Below are positions 26,419 to 35,330 of a stretch of DNA of 64,000 bases, one piece after another. Within the stretch, counting starts at the first letter, position 1. Each line of letters starts with the position of its first letter. The position numbers were made by a program, and so were the translations under genes. The notes under the pieces are model-generated. The model was given only the letters and a program-made list of their open reading frames with translations, had not been told where the DNA came from and did no database searches. Source of the DNA: Bacillus canaveralius (GTDB lineage: Bacteria; Bacillota; Bacilli; Bacillales; Cytobacillaceae); the NCBI RefSeq assembly GCF_002860125.1, contig NZ_PGVA01000003.1, positions 1-64,000 of the forward strand, read 5' to 3'.

Positions 26419-26733
26419 TCATGAAACTGCTTTTAAGCCAATCACACTTATGATAATCATGGCGATGAAAAGAATTCGTCGCCAATTTCTGGGCTCGCCG
26501 AAAAATAACATCCCAAGCAGCACACTGCCGGCAGCGCCAATACCTGTCCAGACACCATAAGCCGTTCCGATCGGAAGCTCAAGCAATGCCTTTGATAATA
26601 AATAAAAGCTTGCAAAACCTGAAATTCCGCAAAGAATGCTATATTTGGTGCGGGTAAAACCATCAGAAAGCTTCATAAATATGACGAAGCCTACTTCACC
26701 CAGTCCAGCAAACAGCAAATAGATCCACGACAT
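26419..26733 (-). CDS. Small multidrug resistance (SMR) transporter subunit
   Basis: 104 residues with four membrane helices. The conserved membrane glutamate is in LFAGLGEVGF and the helix 3 motif is YGVWTGIGAAGSVLLG. The ATG at 26733 has GAGGGGG 9 bases upstream; the ORF could open 9 codons earlier but overlaps the partner gene. It follows a second SMR gene, and two-gene SMR pairs normally work as heterodimers. TetR-SMR-SMR order resembles B. subtilis yvdT-yvdS-yvdR. Confidence 0.85.
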   Translation of the reverse strand: MSWIYLLFAGLGEVGFVIFMKLSDGFTRTKYSILCGISGFASFYLLSKALLELPIGTAYGVWTGIGAAGSVLLGMLFFGEPRNWRRILFIAMIIISVIGLKAVS

Positions 26734-26734
26734 A

Positions 26735-27082
26735 TTACGAAGCCCCCTCTGTTCTCTCATCTTGATCTGTTGATGAACGTTTCAAACCGATAATCCCTCC
26801 GAGCAATAAGGAAATAAACAAAACCTTCAGCAAGCCGGCCGGTTCACCCAAAAATACAATGCCGATTAATGCAGTGCCAGCTGCGCCAATCCCCGTAAAC
26901 ACCGCATAGGCCGTTCCTATCGGAATGGTTTTCATCGCTTTTGCAAACAACATGAAGCTGACAATAATTAACATGATTGTCACAACAGTTGGAACCGGTT
27001 CGGAAAAACCCTTTGAGTATTTTAACCCGAACGCCCAGCCAATTTCGCTAAGTCCAGCGAGCAGCAAATAAAACCAAGCCAT
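26735..27082 (-). CDS. Small multidrug resistance (SMR) transporter subunit
   Basis: 115 residues, four helices, glutamate in LLAGLSEIGWAFGLK and helix 3 motif YAVFTGIGAAGTALIG. The C-terminal tail is charged (SSTDQDERTEGAS), longer than in its partner. Pairs with the gene 1 base downstream. Likely exports cationic compounds or guanidinium-type molecules; substrate not readable from sequence. Confidence 0.85.
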   Translation of the reverse strand: MAWFYLLLAGLSEIGWAFGLKYSKGFSEPVPTVVTIMLIIVSFMLFAKAMKTIPIGTAYAVFTGIGAAGTALIGIVFLGEPAGLLKVLFISLLLGGIIGLKRSSTDQDERTEGAS

Positions 27083-27103
27083 GATGTGATTCCTCTCTTG
27101 TAA

Positions 27104-27691
27104 TCAGGAATTGTTATTTTGCAGTATTCCCTGCCAGAAAATCGTCCAAATCGAGTTTCGCCGTTTTTCATATTCATCCTGATCGTAATAATGAGACTCC
27201 ATTAACAATCCATCAAGCATGCAGTAAAACGTTGCGACCAAATCCTCCGGGTTTAGAGGGACAATTTCACCTGCATTTATCGCTGTTTTAAAGAAATCCG
27301 TGAGCCGTTCACTCGCTTTATTTTCAAAGCCGACAAACTCCTGTTTCATTTTTTCTTTAAGATGATTGGGCGGAAGCAGGACAGCTCTTTTGAAAAAAAG
27401 CTTTTCTTCTTTATGGTCGTTAAGATCTGTCAGTTCATTAAAGATCGTTCTTAGTATTTCCCCGGTTCGTTTATCTTTTTCTTCCATTAAAACATTTTCA
27501 ATCGTCCGCATCTCACTGGACGCATGCTCACGGTAAATGGATAAAAACAAGTCTTCCTTTGAAGGGAAATGAGCATAAATAGACGGTGTCTTGATTCCAA
27601 CCATTCTCGCTATTTCTGATAAAGCAGTGCCCTCATATCCCTTTTCAGCAAACAATTGCAAAGCAGCGGCCTTTAGTTTGTTAGAAGTCAT
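27104..27691 (-). CDS. TetR-family repressor of the SMR pair
   Basis: 195 residues. N-terminal HTH: AAALQLFAEKGYEGTALSEI followed by ARMVGIKTPSIYAHFPSKEDLF; the C-terminal ligand domain is variable. It starts the three-gene operon and most likely represses it through the palindrome just upstream. Confidence 0.9.
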   Translation of the reverse strand: MTSNKLKAAALQLFAEKGYEGTALSEIARMVGIKTPSIYAHFPSKEDLFLSIYREHASSEMRTIENVLMEEKDKRTGEILRTIFNELTDLNDHKEEKLFFKRAVLLPPNHLKEKMKQEFVGFENKASERLTDFFKTAINAGEIVPLNPEDLVATFYCMLDGLLMESHYYDQDEYEKRRNSIWTIFWQGILQNNNS

Positions 27692-27704
27692 TATTCCACC
27701 TTCC

Positions 27705-27722
27705 TAATTATCATTAGTTAGA
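27705..27722 (-). promoter_or_regulatory. Putative TetR operator
   Basis: Imperfect palindrome CTAACTA-ATGA-TAATTAG lies 14 bases before the regulator start. Its place and symmetry fit autoregulation; not tested. Confidence 0.4.
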
Positions 27723-27860
27723 TTTTAACAACATAAAGTTTTTAAATCAACTGGAACAACTTGTTATAAAAATCTTTAGGTACATTGATACGAAAGTATT
27801 ATTTCTAAAAATTCACAATATATACTATAATTTAGAAATACAAATCAGGGGGTGAATGCA

Positions 27861-28430
27861 TTGAAATCATACTTACATATAGGAAAGAAAGTATCTATTA
27901 GGGAGATTACGGAAGATGATATCCCAGTGTTTTGGGAGTATATTTATGGCACGGGTGAGCCTGAGTGGAAGAAATGGGATGCCCCCTATTTTCCGCTGGC
28001 ACCGATGAGCCTTGAGGATTACCGTATCCATATGCGGATGGTTTTAGAGGTTGATCCCGCGCCAAGAATGGCAATCGAAATTGACGGGGAGATTGCTGGC
28101 CAGGTTAGCTATTATTGGGAGGATAGGGACTCTCATTGGCTTGAAGCCGGAATTGTGATTTATGATTCAAAGTATTGGAATGGCGGCTATGGAACGGAAG
28201 CGCTATCGATATGGGTGGAGCACTTATTTCAAAGCTTGCCTCTTGTTCGTGTAGGAATCACAACCTGGTCCGGAAATAAACGAATGATGCGGGCCGCCGA
28301 AAAAATCGGGATGAAGTTGGAAGGACGCATGCGAAAATGCCGGTTTTATAACGGGGAATATTACGATTCAATCAGGATGGGAATTTTACGAGAAGAATGG
28401 AGAGAAAAAAAGGAGAGCCAGCTTCTTTAG
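27861..28430 (+). CDS. GNAT-family N-acetyltransferase
   Basis: About 189 residues, RimJ/RimL-like: VSIREITEDDIPVFWEYI at the start, acetyl-CoA loop region YWNGGYGTEALSIWVEHLF (about 115) and VGITTWSGNKRMMRAAEKIG near the end. A TTG at 27861 has AGGGGGTG 7 bases upstream, so I prefer it to the GTG three codons earlier, which overlaps the ribosome site. Substrate unknown. A hairpin with GCCAGCT/AGCTGGC spans its stop codon and may act as a terminator. Confidence 0.85.
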   Translation: MKSYLHIGKKVSIREITEDDIPVFWEYIYGTGEPEWKKWDAPYFPLAPMSLEDYRIHMRMVLEVDPAPRMAIEIDGEIAGQVSYYWEDRDSHWLEAGIVIYDSKYWNGGYGTEALSIWVEHLFQSLPLVRVGITTWSGNKRMMRAAEKIGMKLEGRMRKCRFYNGEYYDSIRMGILREEWREKKESQLL

Positions 28431-28501
28431 GAGCTGGCGGTTTATGATATTGCTAATCTCTTAAATACATTCAGAAATTGTTTAACACCCCGTTCCTGCT
28501 C

Positions 28502-29104
28502 CTTTAAAAATACGCTTTGTGTGAAGTGTCCCCTTCCAGCAAAACTTTAAAGCTGCCTCGTTCGATCTGCACAATCGTCAAGCTCGCCCCTTCGATGACA
28601 GGTGGCTTCCAAACTTTTTTTTAAAAATCAACATCATCGTTTTTATGACGACCCCATGGCTAACAATCAATAGATTGCCTGCATCATGGCTAGCTTGTAA
28701 ATCTGTTAGAAAACTGACGAGCCGCATCTTTACATCCTGAAAACATTCTCCATCAACACGCTTGTAGAGTGCAGGTGAATTCCGGTAATGGTCGTAATCC
28801 TCTCGATACAGCTCTTGAATCTGATCCTCTGTCATTCCTTGCCAGCAGCCAAGCTGAATTTCCATGAGCCGTTCGTCTTCAATAACAGGAATGGTCCTGC
28901 TCCCTTTAATGATCGTGGCCGTTTCTGCTGCTCTGCCGCTCGGGCTTGTATACAGAGCTGTGAACTCGAAATCATGCAGTCTTTCTGCAAGCAGCCCTGC
29001 ATCTGCTATTCCCCGGGAAGTGAGCTTCGAATCCATCCGCCCCTGCATGCGCTTTTCGATATTCCACTCTGTTTCTCGTGCCTTGTGATGTATAGTGCCA
29101 GCAT
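28502..29104 (-). pseudogene. Frameshifted histidine phosphatase (phosphoglycerate mutase-like)
   Basis: Begins MLALYITRH, where RHG is expected, then loses one base near 29076 and continues in another frame as ETEWNIEKRMQGRMD, YTSPSGRAAETATII and IVSHGVVIKTMML. A second lesion near 28615 shifts the frame again, and the tail KPPVIEGASLTIVQIERGS ends at 28502. Intact relatives are one ORF of about 190-200 residues. It follows probable cblS by 4 bases, so it may have been the last gene of the B12 operon. Confidence 0.8.
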
Positions 29105-29108
29105 TTTT

Positions 29109-29819
29109 TCATCCCTTCAGCTGAATCTCCGAAAATAAATCAGCAGCTTTCCGGCGCAGTTTCTCTTCTCCGTTTTTGGAATAAGCGATTAAGAAGCAGG
29201 TTGATGGGCCTGATGATTTTTGTAAATCGAGATTGTTTTCACACACATACTCTTTTACATCGCAAAAATGAAGGAGCTCATGTAAAATCCCCTTCGAGCC
29301 AACAGGCATCACTTCTTTTACTTCATCCTGTTCGGTACACCATTGAAACAATTGAAGAGGAGCAATGGACTCGGGCTGCTCGACAACCTGATCACCAACC
29401 AGCGGCTGGCCGATTACTGCAAATCCGATATCATCGGAAAGGGAAAATTTCCGGTCTGTTTTGTTAAGCTTGCTCCCAACAACGATGATCCCTGCTGCAG
29501 ATTGCAGCAGCTGAAAATTACTTTCTGTACTGCCGGATATCGGTATATGATCCAGTTCAAGCTCTCTTAGTCCTTGCTTAATACCGATGATCAGTTCCTC
29601 CCAGGCACTATCCCCGCTAAAATTATGAATAATGACTGCTAAAGGAGCACCGCCAGCCGCAATGCATTCCATCGCGGCAACGCGAAAACCATAATACGAA
29701 ACAACCCCGTAAGGCACATGAACGATATCATGCTCCTTTAAACCAATTCCGCCGCTGTTATCACTGGCGATCACAAGCGACTCCCTTTCATTAAAAGGTA
29801 AAATGAGCGCATCCCTCAC
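29109..29819 (-). CDS. cblS: AIR synthase (PurM)-like protein, probable alpha-ribazole kinase CblS
   Basis: 236 residues from the GTG at 29819, chosen because AAGGAGG lies 7 bases upstream. N-terminal half resembles AIR synthase/HypE-fold ATP-binding proteins: SLVIASDNSGGIG, RVAAMECIAAGGAPLAVII and STESNFQLLQSAAGIIVVG. Proteins of this type in Firmicute B12 clusters phosphorylate alpha-ribazole (CblS). The operon context supports it, but I assign the function from recalled family knowledge. No cblT transporter gene is in the window. Confidence 0.6.
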   Translation of the reverse strand: MRDALILPFNERESLVIASDNSGGIGLKEHDIVHVPYGVVSYYGFRVAAMECIAAGGAPLAVIIHNFSGDSAWEELIIGIKQGLRELELDHIPISGSTESNFQLLQSAAGIIVVGSKLNKTDRKFSLSDDIGFAVIGQPLVGDQVVEQPESIAPLQLFQWCTEQDEVKEVMPVGSKGILHELLHFCDVKEYVCENNLDLQKSSGPSTCFLIAYSKNGEEKLRRKAADLFSEIQLKG

Positions 29820-29858
29820 AGCCAGCCTCCTTCCAGCCATGCCATTCGCCTGTTCATT

Positions 29859-30443
29859 TCACTTGTCCTCCTTGCGCTTGCCCTCACGAAATACTTTTGC
29901 GCTTCTGATATACTCAACATCGTGTACGCCGGATCGAAAGTTAACGACCCTTGCCAATGCAAAAAAGTAGTCGGATAAACGATTTAAATATTGCAGAGTA
30001 ATCGGCGGCATATTCTCATCAGCCTTCGCGAGCTTGACAACAAGGCGCTCAGTCCGGCGTGTAACAGTACGGGCAATGTGAATCGATGCGGAAGCTTTCG
30101 TGCCACCCGGCAAGATAAATCTTTCAAGCGCTGGTGCTTCTGCAATAAACTCATCAATTCTTTTCTCAAGGTACGTAACAGCTTCGTCGGTCAGTTTTAG
30201 CTGCCTGTTTTTCGAGATGTTCGCCAGATCACCGCCGCAGTCAAACAGCTCATGCTGAATCTTTTCGAGATCGTCCAACACATCGCCGAACAGCTTCCGG
30301 TCCAACTCTGCCATGGCCTGGCCCACATAGCAGTTTACCTCATCGACAGTTCCGTAAGCCTCGACCCGTGTATCATCTTTATCAACACGGCCACCAATTA
30401 AACTCGTTTGTCCCTTATCCCCTGTGCGCGTATAAATCCTCAT
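29859..30443 (-). CDS. pduO: Cob(I)alamin adenosyltransferase, PduO type
   Basis: 194 residues. The ATP-binding N terminus is RIYTRTGDKGQTSLIGGRV, followed by VEAYGTVDEVNCYVG; later FILPGGTKASASIHIARTVTRRTER is diagnostic. It transfers adenosyl from ATP to cob(I)alamin or cobinamide. The ATG at 30443 is favoured over one two codons earlier because its distance from GGGGG is 7 bases. Overlaps or abuts the CobU-like gene. Confidence 0.93.
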   Translation of the reverse strand: MRIYTRTGDKGQTSLIGGRVDKDDTRVEAYGTVDEVNCYVGQAMAELDRKLFGDVLDDLEKIQHELFDCGGDLANISKNRQLKLTDEAVTYLEKRIDEFIAEAPALERFILPGGTKASASIHIARTVTRRTERLVVKLAKADENMPPITLQYLNRLSDYFFALARVVNFRSGVHDVEYIRSAKVFREGKRKEDK

Positions 30444-30445
30444 CT

Positions 30446-30883
30446 TCATTCCCCCTGTTTGAGCTGTTTTGACATGCCGTACCAGATTAAATCAACCCTG
30501 CTTGAAAACTTTGCGATATCCTGATAAACCCAGCCGGTTAAATCGCGCCACTGTCTCGCGCCCGGATCGGCCGGAACGACCCCTTTTGTAATGTCAGCCC
30601 CGATCACCACGAACGTTCTTGCTGGATCCCCCGCTTCCCATGCGAGCCAATTCTGCAATAACCTCTGCCACTCTTCTCTTGAAGCATCAATGCTGCTATT
30701 GACATGGCAGTTTTTTAACCACTCTTCTATTCCTTCTAAAACCACCACATGCCCAAAAAATGAACCAGGAAGTGAATTACCTTTATAAGCCGATATCCAA
30801 AGATGTTCTTGTTCATTTAACTGATAAAAATTTTTTACCCACGCTGATTTTCCGTTAAAGGCACCGCCCGTAACAAAGTGCAC
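30446..30883 (-). CDS. CobU-like P-loop protein lacking the guanylylation motif
   Basis: 145 residues, shorter than CobU (about 180-190). It keeps a P loop (VTGGAFNGKSAW) and the CobU-type tail ITKGVVPADPGARQWRDLTG and VDLIWYGMSKQLK, but the HRxxRP...W segment carrying the guanylylated His of CobU is absent. It may keep kinase activity only, or bind nucleotide for another role. A GTG start follows GGAGGTGG. It overlaps cobC by about 49 bases. A normal CobU is encoded at 33697-34272. Confidence 0.7.
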   Translation of the reverse strand: MHFVTGGAFNGKSAWVKNFYQLNEQEHLWISAYKGNSLPGSFFGHVVVLEGIEEWLKNCHVNSSIDASREEWQRLLQNWLAWEAGDPARTFVVIGADITKGVVPADPGARQWRDLTGWVYQDIAKFSSRVDLIWYGMSKQLKQGE

Positions 30884-31458
30884 CGATTACCACCTCCAAA
30901 TGAGTTTAATGACCATTCAAGCTGATAACCTGATCCAAAGGGAATTTTCCATTCCCAAAAATTTTTTTCTTCCGGGGCATATGTCATCAGCAAATACCGG
31001 ATCACCCCGCCGTGTGTAACAAGGGCTGCACTTTTTCTATGATCAGCAAGCATTTTATTTTGCAATTGGGAAAAGCCTTCTTCAATCCGTTCCGTGAACT
31101 GCCCAAAGGATTCCCCTTCCGGCGGCTGAACGGTGAACGGACTTGTCAGCCATTCCTGATAATATGAATCTTTTTCTAGTTCGAAATGGTTTTTACCTTC
31201 CCATTCGCCAAAATGCAGTTCGCGAAATTCGCTCATTGGCAGCAGGCATTTTCCCGGAAATAAAATCCCGGCTGTTTCCTTGGTTCGCATCAGGTCACTG
31301 GCGACGATCAGTTCATAATCCGGAATATGCTTGATCGCTTTAAGCTGCTTCACTCCCTCTTTGCATAATTGCGGATTGGTCCAGCCACAATAGGCCCCTT
31401 TTTTGTTTGCCCCGGTCATACCATGACGTAACAGTGCAACAACCATACGATCATCCAT
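30835..31458 (-). CDS. cobC: Histidine phosphatase, probable alpha-ribazole phosphatase CobC
   Basis: 207 residues with catalytic LLRHGMTGANKKGAYCG at the N terminus, YELIVASDLMRTKETA, ELHFGEWEGKNHFEL and second His in LVTHGGVIRYLL (about 150). In this operon the natural role is removing the phosphate from alpha-ribazole-5'-P or adenosylcobalamin-5'-P. It overlaps cobS upstream. Confidence 0.85.
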   Translation of the reverse strand: MDDRMVVALLRHGMTGANKKGAYCGWTNPQLCKEGVKQLKAIKHIPDYELIVASDLMRTKETAGILFPGKCLLPMSEFRELHFGEWEGKNHFELEKDSYYQEWLTSPFTVQPPEGESFGQFTERIEEGFSQLQNKMLADHRKSAALVTHGGVIRYLLMTYAPEEKNFWEWKIPFGSGYQLEWSLNSFGGGNRCTLLRAVPLTENQRG

Positions 31459-32204
31459 AGGAAAAACTCCATTCCTTCAGCAGAGGCCCCGACCACATCC
31501 CCGGTGACTCCGCCAAACCATTTGATGATTTTTATTTTTCCATACAATCCTGCACAAATAGATGTGGTAAGCAGAATAACCGCGGTCAGCAGCGATTCCT
31601 CGACAAAAAGCCAGCTTGCCACGATAATAACGATTGTATAGAGAAGGTAAGGCCATAAACTCTTCCTGTCCACCGCGTTCGCAAAAAATCGGGCCATCCC
31701 CTCCTCTCTTGCCGGCGGCAGGGTGACCAAGTAATAGCCCATCAGGCTTTTGCTCAAAAATGGAATGATCGCAACCACCCAGGCAGCAGCATTGATATCT
31801 GCATAAGCTGCCAGCTCATAAATGAACAAAAACTTCCCGGACAGTAAAACGATAACGGATAACACGCCAAAGGCACCTGTTCGCGGATCCTTCATAATTT
31901 CAAGGCGCTTATCCTGGTCCTGATAAGAAAAAAAAGCATCACTTGTATCGATCCAGCCATCAAGATGAATGCCGCCAGTCAGCACTATCATTAGCAGCCA
32001 GACAACAAAAGCTGTTGCCAGGGCCGAAAGCGGCGTAAACTCCGTGAGTCCGAAAAAAGCCCCACCAATGATCAAGCCTTGAAAAAGTCCCAGTAACGGA
32101 AAGGTTTGCACCGCTTTTTGCAGATGATGGGCGTCCATTGGCAGCTGGATGCGGATCGGAATTGAACTGAACAACTGCAGATTAAGCAATAATCCTTTCA
32201 GCAT
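31416..32204 (-). CDS. cobS: Adenosylcobinamide-GDP ribazoletransferase CobS
   Basis: 262 residues from the ATG at 32204, which overlaps the cobQ stop by 7 bases and has GGGAGCGG upstream. Multi-pass membrane enzyme; landmarks are LTGGIHLDGWIDTSDAFFSY (metal-binding Asp residues, about 85-105) and MKDPRTGAFGV. It joins alpha-ribazole(-P) to adenosylcobinamide-GDP, the last assembly step. Confidence 0.94.
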   Translation of the reverse strand: MLKGLLLNLQLFSSIPIRIQLPMDAHHLQKAVQTFPLLGLFQGLIIGGAFFGLTEFTPLSALATAFVVWLLMIVLTGGIHLDGWIDTSDAFFSYQDQDKRLEIMKDPRTGAFGVLSVIVLLSGKFLFIYELAAYADINAAAWVVAIIPFLSKSLMGYYLVTLPPAREEGMARFFANAVDRKSLWPYLLYTIVIIVASWLFVEESLLTAVILLTTSICAGLYGKIKIIKWFGGVTGDVVGASAEGMEFFLWMIVWLLHCYVMV

Positions 32205-33700
32205 CGCGAACCGCTCCCAATCATCATTTCTTTTAGCGTTTGCCAATCCAGGTGCGGAGCAAATCGTTCAGCCAGCTCGTCATATTTCTGTTCCTTGAGT
32301 GTCTTCAGCATAACCGGCTTGTGCGTCTGCAGTCCTTTACGGCTCCGCAGCCTGTTCAGCCATTCACTGCGCCATTCATCATTATGAAACAGATGGTGAA
32401 CGTATGTACCAATCACCCTGCCGTTAAGCTCGCATATTCCTTCCCGGCGATTGTCTTCCAGAAGCAGAAACGGCGTAAGCGATTCTCCATTTTCAGGGAG
32501 CGTTTGCCCGAGATGAATTTCATAACCTTCAATCGAAATTTCCTGATTTTTATAAAGCGAGCCCGATGCCCTGACTGTTATCTTTTTTTCGTAAAAAGTC
32601 GTAACAGCCGGAATCAAGCCAAGTCCAGGCACACTTTTGCCCGGTGTCCCGGTGTCCGATCCTTCCGCATCAATAAGTGTTCGGGACAGCATTTGGTAGC
32701 CGCCGCACAGGCCAATAATCGTACCGCCTTCTTGCAAATATTTGATGAGCAGCTGATCCAGCCCTTGTTTTCTTAAATAAGTTAAATCGCTTATCGTACT
32801 TTTTGTGCCGGGAATAATCACGGCATCAGGCCGTCCGAATGTTTTGTTACTGCCAACCCAGCGGATCGCCACATCCTCTTCGTATAAAAATGGTTCAATG
32901 TCGCTATAATTTGAGAGATAAGGCAATCTTAACACAGCAATGTCGAGGCCGGTTTTTCCTTGCAGTGAAAAACGATCCGGGAGCGACAGGGAATCCTCCC
33001 CCTCAATCATATGCTGATCAAGATAGGGCAGGACGCCAAGAACGGGAAGGCCGGTTTTTGCTTCAATCCAGCTTATTCCATCTGTAAAAAGCTCGCTATC
33101 ACCGCGAAATTTATTAATGATAATCCCTTTTACCCGTGAGCGTTCCCGGGGGGATAAAAGCCCAAGCGTACCAACAATACTCGCAAAAACTCCGCCTCTA
33201 TCAATATCTGCAATTAAAATGACCGGGACATCGGCCAGCTCGGCAACTTTCATATTAACAAGCTCTTTATCTTTTAAATTTATTTCAACCGGGCTGCCTG
33301 CTCCCTCCATGATGATAAGCTCGTAATCCTTTTCAAGCCTGGATAATGCTTCCTTGATCGTTGCGATTCCTTTTTCGTAAAAAGTGTCGCGATAGTCTCT
33401 TCCTGATAAAGTCTGAAACGTTTCTCCGAGCAGGACTACTTCAGCCTGCTGGTCAGAGCGCGGCTTTAATAGAATCGGATTCATCCAGACTATCGCTTCC
33501 GTTCCTGCTGCCTCCGCTTGCAGCCCCTGGGCCCGGCCGATTTCCTTACCGTCCGAGGTAACGTATGAGTTATTGGACATATTTTGCGACTTAAAGGGAG
33601 CGACCCGGTAGCCTTCACCGGCTAACAGTCGACAAATTGCTGTGACAATCAGGCTTTTGCCAACATCGGAGGCTGTTCCTTGAAACATAATTCCGTTCAT
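32198..33700 (-). CDS. cobQ: Cobyric acid synthase CobQ
   Basis: 500 residues. N-terminal P-loop-like MFQGTASDVGKSLIVTAICR, RVAPFKSQNMSNNSYVT, and a C-terminal class I glutamine amidotransferase-like domain with nucleophile Cys in IIGLCGGYQML (about 330) and His in GTYVHHLFHNDEW. It amidates adenosylcobyrinic a,c-diamide at b, d, e and g. Its presence beside salvage genes, without corrin-ring genes here, is notable: it may serve incomplete corrinoids, or ring genes lie elsewhere. Confidence 0.95.
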   Translation of the reverse strand: MNGIMFQGTASDVGKSLIVTAICRLLAGEGYRVAPFKSQNMSNNSYVTSDGKEIGRAQGLQAEAAGTEAIVWMNPILLKPRSDQQAEVVLLGETFQTLSGRDYRDTFYEKGIATIKEALSRLEKDYELIIMEGAGSPVEINLKDKELVNMKVAELADVPVILIADIDRGGVFASIVGTLGLLSPRERSRVKGIIINKFRGDSELFTDGISWIEAKTGLPVLGVLPYLDQHMIEGEDSLSLPDRFSLQGKTGLDIAVLRLPYLSNYSDIEPFLYEEDVAIRWVGSNKTFGRPDAVIIPGTKSTISDLTYLRKQGLDQLLIKYLQEGGTIIGLCGGYQMLSRTLIDAEGSDTGTPGKSVPGLGLIPAVTTFYEKKITVRASGSLYKNQEISIEGYEIHLGQTLPENGESLTPFLLLEDNRREGICELNGRVIGTYVHHLFHNDEWRSEWLNRLRSRKGLQTHKPVMLKTLKEQKYDELAERFAPHLDWQTLKEMMIGSGSRC

Positions 33701-34272
33701 TGCGGTTCTCCCTTCATCTCAACAGTGAGACCTGACTCCACCAAATAGGCGCTCCTTGCCTGGCGGACAATCCATTGATGGAGCTCGCCTAGAATTTTAC
33801 TGTATGTATAAATGACTTCATTATCACGGATCGACTCATTCAATATCTCATTGCTGACAATGATCATTGCCTTACACCGTGCTGCTATCGTCATAATGCT
33901 TTCTTTGATTGAAATTTTCACATGCTGGCAATAGTCTCGTTCCCGCCATCCATCCTGTTCTGAAAACAGTCTGTTATTAAGATGAGTTGTTAAACAGTCA
34001 AAGAGGACTACCGAATTTGGCGTCAGCTCGGATGCTGCCTGTTCGAGCCCATCCGGGCATTCCAGCGTGATCCAACCGCTCCCGCTCTCCGCTCTTTCCT
34101 GCCGATGATGGGAGATCCTCCGCTTCATTTCCTCATCTTCCGTCCGTCCTGATGCAAGATAAAATAAGGATGATCCAGCTTGTTCCGCAAGCTTAACTGC
34201 TACGTCCTCTGCAAACCGGCTCTTCCCGCTTCTGACACCGCCTGTTATAAAGATGATTGAACTTGCCGCCAT
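33697..34272 (-). CDS. cobU: Adenosylcobinamide kinase / guanylyltransferase CobU
   Basis: 191 residues. P loop FITGGVRSGKSRFAED, guanylylation segment RRISHHRQERAESGSGWITLE, VLFDCLTTHLNNRLF and IVSNEILNESI. It phosphorylates adenosylcobinamide and then adds GMP from GTP. The start overlaps the cobD stop by 28 bases and the stop overlaps cobQ, in line with tight operon coupling. Confidence 0.93.
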   Translation of the reverse strand: MAASSIIFITGGVRSGKSRFAEDVAVKLAEQAGSSLFYLASGRTEDEEMKRRISHHRQERAESGSGWITLECPDGLEQAASELTPNSVVLFDCLTTHLNNRLFSEQDGWRERDYCQHVKISIKESIMTIAARCKAMIIVSNEILNESIRDNEVIYTYSKILGELHQWIVRQARSAYLVESGLTVEMKGEPQ

Positions 34273-35330
34273 TCCTTAAGTACCTCCATCAGCCTGTCGT
34301 TATCTCCAGTTCTTTTCACCGCAAGCCGGAGCCAGCGTCCGTGTAAACCTTTAAAATTGTATGTATGCCTCGCTGCGATTCCCTGTTCCAGTAAAAACTT
34401 CAATAATGAAAGCTGATCATTAAGAAACGGATCCTGCAGCAAATAGAAGTTCACGCAAGAATCAGAAAATCGATAGCCGCTCTCTTTATAGAAATGAAAC
34501 AGTCTGCGCCGTTCGGCTTCAATATATTTACGGCTATCCGTTAAGAACGGGCCGCTGTTTAAGCATTCTACTCCAGCGGCAAGCGCGACACTGTTGACAC
34601 TCCAATGCGGCTGGAACAACGATACTTTCCTGATTAGTTCATGATCAGCGATTAAGTAGCCGAGCCGTAATCCCGGAATGCTGTATATCTTCGTTAAGGA
34701 TCGGAGAATCAATAAGTTAGGAAAATCCTTCACAAAAGACACAAACGAAGCTTCATCCTCCAAAAAATGATAAAAAGCTTCATCAATGATGACAAAAGTA
34801 TTCATTTTAAAGGATTCTTCGACAATTCCTTGAATCGCAGTCCGCGAAAAAGACTGGCCGGTCGGGTTGTTGGGGTTACAAATAAAAACAGCATCCGCCC
34901 AGTTTAGCTTATGTAGTACGTGTTCCACATGAAGATCCCAATTTCCTTCTTCAAGAAAATGGTGGATGATTGTGCAGCCTGACGCTCTGCATGCTGTTTC
35001 ATATTCACAGAAAGATGGTTCGATAATCAATATTCTTTTCCCGGCGAGCCATCTGCCGATAAGAGCAATTAACTCCGCCCCGCCATTTCCAAGCAGAATC
35101 GAGTTTTCTGCTAGATCGTCCTGAGCGGCAAGCAGCGAGACGAGTTGGGCTCCTTCAGGATCTGGATAGTCTATTATTTTCGTAAACATTTCATTCCATT
35201 TCTCTTTTAATGCTGGCGGCGGACCGAACGGATTTATATTGGCGCTGAAATCGCATATTTGCCGGGGGAGATCGATATTCAAAGTCTTGTATAAGGAATG
35301 GGGATTAGAACCGTGCAATGGCATATTCAA
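34245..35330 (-). CDS. cobD: L-threonine-O-3-phosphate decarboxylase-like PLP enzyme CobD
   Basis: 361-residue class I/II aminotransferase fold. PLP-site features: LLGNGGAELIALIGRW, FICNPNNPTGQSF, VIIDEAFYHFL and the PLP lysine in LRSLTKIYSIPGLRLGYL (about 225). It makes (R)-1-amino-2-propanol-2-phosphate for the nucleotide loop. A TTG at 35330 lies 7 bases after GGGAGGT; an ATG two codons later is the alternative. N terminus overlaps cbiB. Confidence 0.88.
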   Translation of the reverse strand: MNMPLHGSNPHSLYKTLNIDLPRQICDFSANINPFGPPPALKEKWNEMFTKIIDYPDPEGAQLVSLLAAQDDLAENSILLGNGGAELIALIGRWLAGKRILIIEPSFCEYETACRASGCTIIHHFLEEGNWDLHVEHVLHKLNWADAVFICNPNNPTGQSFSRTAIQGIVEESFKMNTFVIIDEAFYHFLEDEASFVSFVKDFPNLLILRSLTKIYSIPGLRLGYLIADHELIRKVSLFQPHWSVNSVALAAGVECLNSGPFLTDSRKYIEAERRRLFHFYKESGYRFSDSCVNFYLLQDPFLNDQLSLLKFLLEQGIAARHTYNFKGLHGRWLRLAVKRTGDNDRLMEVLKEWRQVQSSL

